Source of the DNA: Caryophanales bacterium
GTDB taxonomy: Bacteria; Bacillota; Bacilli; Bacillales; DSM-4216
NCBI GenBank assembly: GCA_014896555.1
Contig: JADBKC010000016.1
Location: forward strand, 1-34,272
Direction of reading: 5' to 3'
Length of the DNA stretch: 34,272 nt
Shown here: piece by piece, positions 25,398-33,818 of the stretch
Numbering within the stretch: the first letter of the stretch is position 1
Layout of the letters: every line of letters starts with the position of its first letter
Made by a program: the position numbers and the translations under genes
Notes under the pieces: generated by a model
The model's database searches: none
What the model was told of the DNA's origin: nothing
What the model saw: only the letters and a program-made list of their open reading frames with translations

Positions 25398-26764
25398 CCC
25401 CCCTGTAATGTAATCATTACTTTCGTTCCTTTTCCGTAGATGCTATCCGCATAAATAGAACCTCCATGAGCTTCAATAATTTCTTTTACTATCGCTAAGC
25501 CTAATCCCGTTCCGCCGTTCGTTCTTGATCTTGATTTTTCCACTCGGTATAGCCGTTCAAAAATATGCGGCAAATCCTTTTCCGGAATTCCCGCTCCTTC
25601 GTCCGAAACAATCATTACAATGTTCTTTTTCTCCTCCCTTACATCAATAGTGACAGTAGAACCTTGATCGGAATATTTTAAAGCATTGTCTAACAGATTC
25701 ATCATCACTTGCTCAAAACGTTTTTGGTCTATGTGGACAGTAATGTTCCCATCACAATAATAGACAAGAGACATGTTTTTCGCTTGAAAAGCAGGAAACA
25801 TTTTGTCATATAATTTCTTTAAGAAAGAACATAAGTTTGTAGGTTCCTTACGAATTTCAAAGGTATGCTGATCCATCTGCGCTAACTCAAAGAGATCTTT
25901 TACCAATTTTTCCATATGCTCAGCTTCTTCATAGATGATGGACAAATATCGATTTCTCTCTTCTTCCTTAATGTTAGGTCTTCTCGCGATATCAGCATAT
26001 CCTTTTACATAAGTCAGTGGGGTACGAACCTCATGAGAAATGCTGGCGAGAAATTCTTTTCTTTCTTTTTTTAAGAATTCTAAATCCAGTGCCAATGTTT
26101 GAATGGCTTTCCCTAATTCCGCCAATTCGTCCTCCCCTTTTACTTGCAATCGAACAGAAAAATCACCTTTACTCAATTTTTCGGTCATCTGTTTCATTCG
26201 AATGAGTGGAATGGTAATGACTCTTGATAAGAAAGCAATGGTAATAATGGTTAAAAAAACAGAAAGAATTCCAACCATCATAAAATGGTGCTTTAACTTA
26301 TAAATCATATTTTGAATAGAATCGGTATTTTGAAACATATAGACATATCCTTTTATCTTTCCGTTAATCCGAATCGGGCTTACTGTTGCAATATGCGACT
26401 CCTTTTGCCAGTTTTTTTGCACAATCATTCCACCATACGGAATGTTTTTATTTGTTTTTTTAATGATTCTTTTAGCAACCGGCAAAATATGATTGGAAAA
26501 ATATAATATTTTGCCATTGTCATTGGTAATCACGACGTCTGTCTCCGCTTCAGACTCCATCAATGTGACATGTTCTAACGTAGAAGGATTATAATTTTTT
26601 TCTAACACATCGCGGTGGCTGTTCCCTCTTGCTAATAGCTGCTCAAATTCCTCATTAATTCTCGAATGAACCAAAGTAACATATAAAGACGCAAATAAAA
26701 CCGTCTCTACTCCTAATACGAATACAAAAAATAATAGTCCTAATTTAAACGAAATTTTTCTCAC
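25394..26764 (-). CDS. Sensor histidine kinase
   Basis: A 456-residue membrane kinase. First membrane segment LLFFVFVLGVETVLFASLYV (residues 10-29), an outer domain of about 125 residues, second segment near 165-190, then HAMP (VITIPLIRMKQMTEKLSKGDF), the phospho-acceptor His in FLASISHEVRTPLTY, N box NLLDNALKYS, G1 SDEGAGIPE and G2 GGTGLGLAIV. The start is a GTG at 26764 after GGGAAGGG. The signal sensed is unknown; location between copper-related genes hints at metal or envelope stress. It is co-transcribed with the response regulator. Confidence 0.94.
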   Translation of the reverse strand: MRKISFKLGLLFFVFVLGVETVLFASLYVTLVHSRINEEFEQLLARGNSHRDVLEKNYNPSTLEHVTLMESEAETDVVITNDNGKILYFSNHILPVAKRIIKKTNKNIPYGGMIVQKNWQKESHIATVSPIRINGKIKGYVYMFQNTDSIQNMIYKLKHHFMMVGILSVFLTIITIAFLSRVITIPLIRMKQMTEKLSKGDFSVRLQVKGEDELAELGKAIQTLALDLEFLKKERKEFLASISHEVRTPLTYVKGYADIARRPNIKEEERNRYLSIIYEEAEHMEKLVKDLFELAQMDQHTFEIRKEPTNLCSFLKKLYDKMFPAFQAKNMSLVYYCDGNITVHIDQKRFEQVMMNLLDNALKYSDQGSTVTIDVREEKKNIVMIVSDEGAGIPEKDLPHIFERLYRVEKSRSRTNGGTGLGLAIVKEIIEAHGGSIYADSIYGKGTKVMITLQGG

Positions 26765-26842
26765 TTTTTTCCCTTCCCATTCAGCTCATAGCTATTTCGG
26801 GTCCTTATAAATTGGAGAAGAAACTGATAGGAGATTCATTGG

Positions 26843-27067
26843 TTGAAGTTTATTCTTTATCTGTTCCTCTCCCTTATTCATGGAGTACTTTTATGTATTA
26901 TTTCCCAATTTTCCATCGGAATGAAACGTATAGAACTTATCCAACATTTCTCGAAACTTTGTTTAAAACACCCATGTCATTACCAAATTTGCACATCGCA
27001 TCACAATCACATCGAATGTCAGAGAATAATATGTAAGAAATTTAGCAAGCATTCGAATGCCGAATAG
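26843..27067 (+). CDS. Possible small Cys/His-rich membrane protein
   Basis: A 74-residue ORF starting at TTG with AGGAGATT about 7 bases before. The N terminus is hydrophobic (FILYLFLSLIHGVLLCII), like a membrane anchor, and the rest is rich in Cys and His (CLKHPCHYQICTSHHNHIEC). It is divergent from the sensor kinase and overlaps the end of the nuclease-like pseudogene by 26 bases. I know no family for it. A competing frame (26812-27036) has no such features. It could be a metal-binding peptide or a chance ORF. Confidence 0.35.
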   Translation: MKFILYLFLSLIHGVLLCIISQFSIGMKRIELIQHFSKLCLKHPCHYQICTSHHNHIECQRIICKKFSKHSNAE

Positions 27068-27539
27068 AAGGCCTTAAAAGTTGTGCTTTTATCTCTTTCT
27101 CGCGTTTATCTGGAGCAACTAAATAAAACTTCGTTTCGTTTCCATTCATAGTTAAAGCCAAATCATAGAGTCTTAAAATCCCTGTATAAATGGATGTACT
27201 TTTTTCAACCTCAAATGCACCTACAATTCTTTTTTCTTTGTCTAACTAAATAACATCAATTAGTGCGACGGTTTCCTTTACAGACTGAAGGATATTTGGA
27301 AGATTTAAGCGTTTTAAGGAAAATTTTCCTAACTTTTGGTTATTCCATTCTCTCTTATGATCATTTTGGGCAATCCATGCATTATAACCAAGTGATTTTC
27401 CTAACCTAGCTAAATGATATTGCATTTTCGAATGGGCATTTTCCTCGATCGCATCATTTATCACTTCAGTATGACGTTTCATTTTTGCTTTTGTTTGTTT
27501 TTCCATATTTTTTAATGTGATTTCATAGTTTTCATTCAT
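27042..27539 (-). pseudogene. PD-(D/E)XK-like restriction-endonuclease-type protein with amber codon
   Basis: A 165-codon frame uninterrupted except for one TAG at 27246-27248. Before it: EENAHSKMQYHLARLGKSLGYNAWIAQNDHK and VKETVALIDVI. After it: LDKEKRIVGAFEVEKSTSIY, TGILRLYDLALTMNGN and FYLVAPDKREKEIKAQLLRPS. The TAG probably replaces a Trp codon (IDVIWLD). The pattern D...FEVEKS fits a PD-(D/E)XK nuclease core. The ATG overlaps the end of the upstream HhH gene (ATGAATGA). The ORF track shows only the first part, with a false upstream start. Confidence 0.75.
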
Positions 27540-28185
27540 TACTAATCTCCCTGTTCCAATTTCCAACAAAGTCCTCCCACTGCACCAAGGTCCTTGGATA
27601 GTACTTTCTATATTTTTCATTAAAATCTAAAATGATTCCTCTCATTTTTAAATATTCTTGCCATGAACCAAGCTTAATTTTTTGATCAAATAGAAGATTA
27701 ACCCCTTTTACAATAGCAGTATTAAAAGGTAGGAAAAAAGTAGGATGAAGAAAATAGAGAATATTAGCTATAGCAGGTCCAAGCCCTTTAATTTGTAATT
27801 GGTCTAGTTTTACTATTTCTTCTACCAGTTGCTTTTCTGTTGTCGCTTGTAGACATGATTTCAAAAATCTGCCAAAAGCCTTTTTATTAAGTTCATTTTC
27901 ATAAATATCGGGTATTCGTAGTTTTGGCTTCCAATAAAATGCATGGGCGGCTCCTTCAAAAATTTGTTTTTGTTCTGCAATGGCTGTCACTACAATTTCT
28001 AATGAGGACCCCTTAAAGTCGTTTCCAAATGTATTGTTTCCTATATCGTTAATTACCTCTATAACACCGTTTCGAATAGTACGGAATGCTTTTAATCTTT
28101 GGTCATTATCTATTAACCAAGTTTGATAGACTGATTCCATGTCAGATCGATACTCTTGAATCATCCTTACGAAGTTAGTCCCCAT
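27532..28185 (-). CDS. Helix-hairpin-helix protein of unknown function, partner of the nuclease-like gene
   Basis: A 217-residue soluble protein. The clearest element is a helix-hairpin-helix-like DNA-binding segment, DQLQIKGLGPAIANILYFLHP at about residues 128-148, similar to that of DNA glycosylases. The remainder (AIAEQKQIFEGAAHAFYWKPK, KLGSWQEYLKMRGIILDF) does not match a family I can name. Its stop overlaps the start of the PD-(D/E)XK-like gene, so the two are translated together. Together they could be a DNA-targeting defence or repair module, inferred from architecture alone. Confidence 0.7.
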   Translation of the reverse strand: MGTNFVRMIQEYRSDMESVYQTWLIDNDQRLKAFRTIRNGVIEVINDIGNNTFGNDFKGSSLEIVVTAIAEQKQIFEGAAHAFYWKPKLRIPDIYENELNKKAFGRFLKSCLQATTEKQLVEEIVKLDQLQIKGLGPAIANILYFLHPTFFLPFNTAIVKGVNLLFDQKIKLGSWQEYLKMRGIILDFNEKYRKYYPRTLVQWEDFVGNWNREISNE

Positions 28186-28830
28186 GACCGTTTCTCCTTC
28201 CCGTTGAACAATAATTCCAGAATTAAAATATGCATTATTTTACACGAAAAATTTGCAGAAACTATGGATTTTAATAAATGAAACAATTAAAATTCGTCAT
28301 AGCGAATAAATATTTTGTTACTATCATTCCTTTCAGTTTAGTAAACAGCAGGATTATTTACTGCTTCAGGGGAGAGTGAATATAAACTGCCCGCAACTAG
28401 AAAGGCGCAAAGCAAATAACAAGAAACGAAAAATTATTATTTTACAGATAATGAGTGTAAAGATAAATAAACAGCAGGTGGAGTTTAAAAAACTGCTGTT
28501 TTTTCTATTTACGGAAATTTACGGATGGACTATTCTCGATAGAAATAAGGATGATGAAAGAAGTTCTAGTATAAGGAAGGAGAGATTTTCTCTTACTTGT
28601 CGGAATAAACGAGAAATTTATGAATAACAAAATGAAGTTAGATGTGCCCAAAAATTAGAGGCATTCCGAAATGGGGAAAACACGGAAGAAATATTGACAA
28701 ATTTCCTGAAGTGCTAAACTCCATAAAATCCTTTAGAGAACGAAGGCTAGAAAGTCTTTAGCAACGATACAATATTTTCGTGAAACTTAACAGAACTGCC
28801 GCATATGCTGAAATGCACGTGCGTTGTTGT
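28186..28830. other. 645-base region without a supported gene
   Basis: Contains a hairpin AGTAAA...TTTACT at about 28339-28366 and a strong plus-strand terminator at 28468-28503. The 83-residue ORF 28376-28627 runs through that terminator. After its stop the same frame reads NEVRCAQKLEAFRNGENTEE (up to about 28710), which looks protein-like, so a decayed gene is possible, but I recognise no family. Confidence 0.45.
28468..28503 (+). terminator. Intrinsic terminator in a gene-poor stretch
   Basis: AACAGCAG, a 13-base loop, CTGCTGTTTTTTC. An 8-bp stem with T run on the plus strand, although no plus-strand gene precedes it; it may end a small RNA that begins near 28330, or be left from a lost gene. 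Confidence 0.65.
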
Positions 28831-28858
28831 AAAAGGAGAAGGGTTATTTCCCCTCTCC
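28831..28858 (-). terminator. Terminator after the small Met-rich membrane protein
   Basis: On the minus strand GGAGAGGG, a 7-8 base loop and CCCTTCTCC are followed by TTTT. It lies 26 bases after the stop of the 42-residue gene. Confidence 0.75.
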
Positions 28859-28884
28859 CATTTAATTAGCCATATAAAGTTGTT

Positions 28885-29013
28885 TTAGTCTTTATTGCGT
28901 AATGCTAGTTTTACGGCAAAATAGACAACTAATCCAATGATGAACAGATTAAGGACCCAGCCGAAGAATCCAAATCCCATCATTCCCCAACCACTCATCA
29001 TACCACCCATCAT
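28885..29013 (-). CDS. 42-residue Met/Gly-rich single-span membrane protein
   Basis: Too short for the ORF track. Sequence begins MMGGMMSGWGMMGFGFFGW and continues with a membrane segment VLNLFIIGLVVYFAV and a basic end KLALRNKD. GAGGTGACGATC precedes the ATG and a good terminator follows, so it is a complete small transcription unit. Small Met-rich membrane peptides are often found near copper-handling genes; this one lies in the same window as a multicopper oxidase and copZ-copA. The specific role is unknown. Confidence 0.75.
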   Translation of the reverse strand: MMGGMMSGWGMMGFGFFGWVLNLFIIGLVVYFAVKLALRNKD

Positions 29014-29154
29014 GATCGTCACCTCATACATAATCTAAAAGTTGTTCATATTTATTACATGAAGTTCCATTTGTGCCATGACATGAATGTTACATGTCTT
29101 TTAGCTCGTATTCAGATAAACTAGGTGTGCATTCCTTCATTAATGGAATCATCT

Positions 29155-29260
29155 AAATGAAATTCAAGGTGTCTTTCCTAGCCGTTACGATACAAAAATA
29201 CCCTATACCTATTTATAATACTAACGTAGCAGCAAAGATTCCACTTATAAGCTTTTTCAT
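29155..29260 (-). pseudogene. Signal-peptide start of a lost exported protein
   Basis: After AAAAAGGAGATG the minus strand reads MKKLISGIFAATLVL and then TAA; the frame continues IGIGYFCIVTARKD to a TAG at about 29153. The start has a good ribosome site and a typical signal sequence, but nothing more of a protein follows. Either a peptide of 15 residues or, more likely, a relic. Confidence 0.4.
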
Positions 29261-29484
29261 GATTAACATCTCCTTTTTATTTGCCTTCATACAATCATCG
29301 TAAACACCAATTATGAAAAACTGATGTAGAATTTGTGAATAACTTATGAAGATGTATGAAATAGCCTCTTTCAGATTACTTACTCCCATAATTACAAATG
29401 CAATTTGAAATCAGAGCATGTAGTACATCAGTGAATCTTTCTTAAGCAGTCATATAAGTCCTATTTTCATTCCTAGGTTAGTTG

Positions 29485-29999
29485 TTAAAAACGTTTATAC
29501 CAAGCTACTGCTTTTCGTTCGATTTCTATACTAGCTGTTCCTTCCCTTTGATATACGATTCAATATCGTAAGGAAAACGTTTTGACAATTCCTCTTTTAA
29601 ATCTCCATACTTTTTCGCAACATCTGAATGGGATCGTAAATAATCTCGAAAAGCCAGATGACGTTCAATCTCAGGATTGCCTAATTCAAAAAAGTGGATA
29701 TGATGAGTACGGTTATCTCCTCCTTTTTGGAAGAATCGACGTCCAGTTATCCCGTTTTCCCCCTTTGCTTCATAACCAATGGAGATCATGGCTATGTTAA
29801 ACTCATCGATCAGATTTATGTCTCTCACTACAGGCATTATGTCAATAATAGGCTTTGCCTTAAGACCGTTTACAGAGGTACTGCCGATATGATGAATTTC
29901 AATGATTTCAGTTCCGAATATATCATGTAATTTATTGGCTTCGTCTACAAACTTCGATGTCCATTGCTCATCATATGGCTTCACTTCAACTCTCCTCAT
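29485..29999 (-). pseudogene. GrpB/UPF0157 nucleotidyltransferase-fold protein, frameshifted at the C terminus
   Basis: MRRVEVKPYDEQWTSKFVDEA, the core IIEIHHIGSTSVNGLKAKPIIDIMPVV (quoted in part: HHIGSTSVNGLKAKPIID) and THHIHFFELGNPEIERHLAFRDYLRSH are all typical of this family, predicted to have a nucleotidyltransferase fold with unknown substrate. The ORF stops at GKEQLV (29526). One base later in another frame the usual C terminus continues, EIERKAVAWYKRF, to a stop at 29485. So the last 13-14 residues are lost by a one-base deletion. The core is intact and the 157-residue protein might still work. AAAAAGGGGGATC precedes the ATG. Confidence 0.8.
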
Positions 30000-30316
30000 T
30001 CAGATCCCCCTTTTTATTGTCTCACAAATTGGGTTATTCATATTGAAATCATCTATGCCCAATTCGCTTTTCTAATTTCTATTTTCTATTTTCTATCTTC
30101 ATACTCCTTCTATTATCTGGCCCAAAAAACAAAACAGATGCTTTCCTGCAGTAGCCAGATATTTCAATAAAATTTATTCCACTACGGTTGAAAAATCACC
30201 AAAAACTCAACTTTATTATTTGACTTGTTTAAATCAAGATTCAGATGGAATATTTCATACCTTTTATTCAAAACATATAGTAGTGGTAAAAAAATTAGTG
30301 TAAGGAGTGGAATGTA
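30000..30316. other. Divergent intergenic region upstream of the aldehyde dehydrogenase
   Basis: 317 bases, AT-rich, between the divergent GrpB and dehydrogenase genes. Contains TTGACTTG at about 30219 followed by TTTAAATCAAG, a partial inverted repeat CTTG...CAAG, which may be a promoter or operator of the dehydrogenase. No gene seen. Confidence 0.4.
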
Positions 30317-31816
30317 TTGAGTAATACCACAGAAAAAATCCATCCAAAAGTACAAGAATTTTTAAATAAAGGACCGAAAAAACTTTTCATTGGCGGCGAG
30401 TTCGTCGAGTCCATTTCCGGTAAAACATTTAAAAGCGTGAACCCAGCTACTGGAGATGATCTTTGCGAAGTATATGAAGCTGATGAAAAAGACATTGATC
30501 GTGCTGTTGAGGCAGCAGAAAAAGCCTTTCATGGACCTTGGTCCAAGATGTCAGCTAGCGAAAGAAGCCGTCTGCTCTGGAAATTAGCCGATTTAGTGGA
30601 AGAAAATCTTGAACCTTTGGCTCAATTAGAAACACTTGATAATGGCAAACCGATTAGAGAAACAAAAAATGCAGACGTACCTTTAGTCATCGATCATTTC
30701 CGTTACTATGCGGGATGGGTAAACAAATTTAGTGGAGAAGTCATCAATAATTCGTTATATCCTAATATATTTACTTATACACGTCGCGAGCCTATTGGAG
30801 TTTGTGGTCAAATTATTCCTTGGAATTTTCCATTACTCATGGCTTCTTGGAAATTGGGAGCAGCGCTTGCGACAGGAAATGTTGTTGTCTTAAAAACAGC
30901 TGAAGACACTCCTCTTTCTGCCCTTTACTTGGCTGAGTTAATTCAAGAAGCAGGGTTTCCAGAAGGGGTTGTCAATATTGTATCGGGTTATGGGCATACT
31001 GCTGGTGCTGCTATCACCAAACATCCGAAAATTCGTAAAATTGCTTTTACCGGATCCACTGAGGTTGGGAAAATCATTATGCGCGATGCTTCTAGCAATG
31101 TAAAACGCGTCACTTTAGAGTTAGGTGGAAAATCACCGAATATTGTATTCCCGGATGCAGATTTCAGCAAAGCCATACCGGGCGCCCTTCATAGCATCTT
31201 TTTCAATCAAGGGCAAATTTGTTCCGCTGGCTCTCGTTTATTTGTCCATAAAAAGATTTATGATAATTTCCTTTCTGATATGGCCAGCGAAGCATCCAAA
31301 TTAAAAGTGGGCCCTGGACTGGAAGAGGATACACAGGTTGGTGCATTGGTTTCTGCCAAACAATATGAAACCGTTCGAAATTATTTAGAAAAAGGGAAAG
31401 AGGAAGGGGCTAAGCCTATCACCGGAGGAGCTCCTAAAGAAGGTCCCGGATATTTTGTTCCACCCACTATTTTTACGGATGTGAAAGAAAATATGACCAT
31501 CGCCCGGGAAGAAATTTTTGGGCCAGTTGTTGCCGCTATGCCGTTTGATGGCGAAGAGCAAATAGCTGATGTCATTAAAAGAGCCAATGACAGCGAATAC
31601 GGATTAGCCGCTGGGGTTTGGACAACCGATGTGAGAAAAGCCCATAGGGTGGCACATGCATTGGAAGCAGGTACCGTATGGGTGAATTGCTATAATCTCT
31701 TTGACGCCACGATGCCTTTCGGCGGCTTTAAACAATCTGGATATGGCCGTGAAATGGGAAGATATGCTCTTGAAATGTATACCGAAGTAAAGTCCGTTTG
31801 GGTAAACTTACAGTAG
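30317..31816 (+). CDS. dhaS: NAD(P)-dependent aldehyde dehydrogenase (DhaS-like)
   Basis: A 499-residue class I aldehyde dehydrogenase oxidising aldehydes to acids. Features: GQIIPWNFPLLM (cofactor Asn-containing motif), AFTGSTEVGK (nucleotide fold), catalytic Glu in VTLELGGKSPN, catalytic Cys in FNQGQICSAGSR, and EEIFGPV and PFGGFKQSGYGREMG near the end. It closely resembles Bacillus DhaS. The start is TTG with AAGGAG 9 bases before. It is monocistronic and far from the aromatic cluster, so a role as the muconic semialdehyde dehydrogenase is possible but not supported by position. Confidence 0.93.
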   Translation: MSNTTEKIHPKVQEFLNKGPKKLFIGGEFVESISGKTFKSVNPATGDDLCEVYEADEKDIDRAVEAAEKAFHGPWSKMSASERSRLLWKLADLVEENLEPLAQLETLDNGKPIRETKNADVPLVIDHFRYYAGWVNKFSGEVINNSLYPNIFTYTRREPIGVCGQIIPWNFPLLMASWKLGAALATGNVVVLKTAEDTPLSALYLAELIQEAGFPEGVVNIVSGYGHTAGAAITKHPKIRKIAFTGSTEVGKIIMRDASSNVKRVTLELGGKSPNIVFPDADFSKAIPGALHSIFFNQGQICSAGSRLFVHKKIYDNFLSDMASEASKLKVGPGLEEDTQVGALVSAKQYETVRNYLEKGKEEGAKPITGGAPKEGPGYFVPPTIFTDVKENMTIAREEIFGPVVAAMPFDGEEQIADVIKRANDSEYGLAAGVWTTDVRKAHRVAHALEAGTVWVNCYNLFDATMPFGGFKQSGYGREMGRYALEMYTEVKSVWVNLQ

Positions 31817-31899
31817 TTTTTGGACGAAAGAACAAAAGTCAACGCGGAATCACAAATCTCGTTTGTTCTAATATACCTGTATTCCAATCTGGATTATGA

Positions 31900-31936
31900 A
31901 AAAGGGGGGTACACTTGCAATAAGTACCACCCCTTT
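31900..31936 (+). terminator. Hairpin after the aldehyde dehydrogenase
   Basis: AAAGGGGGGTAC, an 11-base loop, GTACCACCCCTTT. A stable stem of about 12 bp between two convergent genes (dehydrogenase and OsmC), so it may serve both. A T run is weak. Confidence 0.65.
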
Positions 31937-31961
31937 CAAACAACGATTGTCTTTATTCCAT

Positions 31962-32417
31962 TTAGATCTTACTCCATATTGTATCCACTTGAATTCCAGC
32001 ATCAACAAAGAGATTATAGACTGGACATCTACGTTCTACTTCGTTTTTCAGTTGTTCAATTCTCTCTTCACTTTCTTCTGTTTGAATTTTCACCTGGAAA
32101 CGAATTTTTTGGAAATGCGGGTTAACACCCTCTTCCCCCATTAATCCCCTAGTATCCACAATACCGGTTGTTTCAAAATCAATTCCTGAAAAAGTAAAGT
32201 TCATCTCTTTGGCGACTAATGAAATCATAACCCCATTACAACCATTAAGGGCTGCAGCTACAAATTCCAATGGATTTGGACCTGAATCAGTCCCACCTAA
32301 TTGTGCTGGTTCATCCATAGAAAATTCCGGGAAATTCCGTACGGAAATATTCGTTTTAACACCTGATTCCCATTTACCTGCTGCCGTCACTTTCACCAAT
32401 GTTGAAGTTTGAGACAT
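31962..32417 (-). CDS. OsmC/Ohr-family peroxiredoxin-like protein
   Basis: A 151-residue thiol peroxidase-fold protein. The two family cysteines are in AAALNGCNGVMISL and VERRCPVYNLF, and GTDSGPNPLEFVAAAL is typical of the OsmC/YhfA branch. It should reduce organic hydroperoxides or related reactive compounds in the cytosol. TTAAGGAGGGAAAATA precedes the ATG. It is monocistronic, convergent with the aldehyde dehydrogenase. Confidence 0.92.
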   Translation of the reverse strand: MSQTSTLVKVTAAGKWESGVKTNISVRNFPEFSMDEPAQLGGTDSGPNPLEFVAAALNGCNGVMISLVAKEMNFTFSGIDFETTGIVDTRGLMGEEGVNPHFQKIRFQVKIQTEESEERIEQLKNEVERRCPVYNLFVDAGIQVDTIWSKI

Positions 32418-32511
32418 TATTTTCCCTCCTTAACATAAGTATATATATAGGAATTATATAGATTATACATAATGGATCATTCGTTGTAAAGGTTGAATTT
32501 TTAAATTTCTT

Positions 32512-32551
32512 AAGAAAATAAAAACAGTCAACCAGAAAATCTGGCTGACTG
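32512..32551 (-). terminator. Terminator after the membrane protein gene
   Basis: On the minus strand CAGTCAGCCAGA, short loop, TCTGGTTGACTG, then TTTTTATTTT. The stem has about 12 pairs with one wobble. Confidence 0.88.
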
Positions 32552-32665
32552 CTTTCTAAGTAGATTCTCGCAATTCAATCATGTAACGATTAACGGTTTA
32601 AAATTGACTAAGCATTATATTTGGCTGCGAAAATGACGGGCTACTTTGTCACTTATCCATCCCAT

Positions 32666-33583
32666 TCACATTTGCATGGATCTTCCCTTTTGCTTCATTT
32701 CTATCTTTTTATATGCCAACACTGCTGAAAGTAAGACTATACATGTTATAAGCGAACCTAGCGGCAACTGCGCTACAATCTCATCCGGGAAGACAAATGG
32801 GAGAAGCGGAAAAGCATATACTGCTGGCACACGGATGCCAACGATATGTAACAGAATCAGCATCAATATCATATCTAAAAACGTTGCCAATATCCACGAA
32901 TCAATAGAAAAATATAATAGCGTTCCAATGGTGGCAGAAATGGTTAAGACAAGTCCTTGTTTAAAAGCCATTTTTCCGTTGTACATCGGTTTTTGAAGTG
33001 ACTCAAATACGACAACGAGTATCGGCGGGATCACCGCTAATGGGTAGCCAACGATTGAACATAAACCAATCCACACAAAGATCAGCACCAAAAAAACTGC
33101 CATATACTTGTACTGGATCTCCGTTTTCTTCTCCAATCCTTTATGTAACCTAAATAGGAGAACCCCAATCATCAATAAAAAAGTAAGAATAATCACGGAT
33201 ATCACAAATGACCATTCCGTTGCATTCGTCACCACCGGCAGCAATCCTGTAGCAATGGAAGGGCCTAAGTTCGATTGAATGGTCCACAAAAAGATTATCA
33301 TTAGAATAAGGGTAAAGATGACTTTTCCTAAATAAGAAATTGGCAATTGATTCACCACGAAACCGATCAAAGCAGTAATGGACGGAGCAAAAAAAATTTT
33401 GGACGGCTGTCTTATCCATCCCGCATCTCGCCACACCCACATGGCAATCGCCATTGCCGCTACTTCTGGCAAAATAATCTCGTGATCTTTCAATGTTACC
33501 GAAGCCGTAATCATGGCGATAATAAAGGCAATACTAACTATATAAGAAATAATAACTTCTTTCTTTGAAACTGTTGAGTCCAT
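32666..33583 (-). CDS. Multi-span membrane protein of unknown function (HPP-like look)
   Basis: About 305 residues with nine or ten predicted membrane segments, for example IISYIVSIAFIIAMITASVT, IFTLILMIIFLWTI, FVISVIILTFLLMIGVLLF and YMAVFLVLIFVWIGLC. Small conserved-looking pieces are LPEVAAMAIAMWVWRDAGWI and VGIRVPAVYAFPLLPFVFP. Similar Firmicutes proteins are usually called hypothetical and sometimes mislabelled as a carotene oxygenase; I give no function. The ATG at 33583 has AAAAGGAG upstream. The 31 residues added by the ORF track are untranslated leader. Confidence 0.75.
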   Translation of the reverse strand: MDSTVSKKEVIISYIVSIAFIIAMITASVTLKDHEIILPEVAAMAIAMWVWRDAGWIRQPSKIFFAPSITALIGFVVNQLPISYLGKVIFTLILMIIFLWTIQSNLGPSIATGLLPVVTNATEWSFVISVIILTFLLMIGVLLFRLHKGLEKKTEIQYKYMAVFLVLIFVWIGLCSIVGYPLAVIPPILVVVFESLQKPMYNGKMAFKQGLVLTISATIGTLLYFSIDSWILATFLDMILMLILLHIVGIRVPAVYAFPLLPFVFPDEIVAQLPLGSLITCIVLLSAVLAYKKIEMKQKGRSMQM

Positions 33584-33730
33584 ATTCGTATACTCCTTTT
33601 TTGTATTCATCCATATACTGTTTCTATATTTTCTTTCGGTTTTAGCACAAATATCGAATGATATCAATATACTCATAATTTTAAATATGAATCAAAATGA
33701 TTGTCCATAAAGCATAAAATATTTCATCGT

Positions 33731-33763
33731 GGTTTGGCTGTCAAACTCTTTTCGTGCCAAACC
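33731..33763. repeat. Inverted repeat between the membrane protein gene and copZ
   Basis: GGTTTGGC, 17 bases, GCCAAACC. Could be a hairpin in the leader of the membrane protein transcript or an operator. No T run follows. Confidence 0.45.
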
Positions 33764-33777
33764 CAACGCAGAATGAT

Positions 33778-33810
33778 AAGAGATCATGGATTTGTGCTCC
33801 ATGATCTCTT
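33778..33810 (-). terminator. Hairpin after copZ
   Basis: AAGAGATCATGGA, 7-base loop, TCCATGATCTCTT. A perfect 13-bp stem nine bases after the copZ stop, with no long T run on the minus strand; it probably ends the copA-copZ transcript. Confidence 0.65.
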
Positions 33811-33818
33811 GTGTTATG

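Noticed and set aside
28339-28503. c-di-GMP-type riboswitch (GCGCAAAGC seen)
   Set aside because: Only a short resemblance; the flanking conserved stems and sequences of that class are absent.
28376-28627. 83-residue plus-strand ORF
   Set aside because: It reads through a strong terminator and begins at a non-ATG codon without a supporting gene context.
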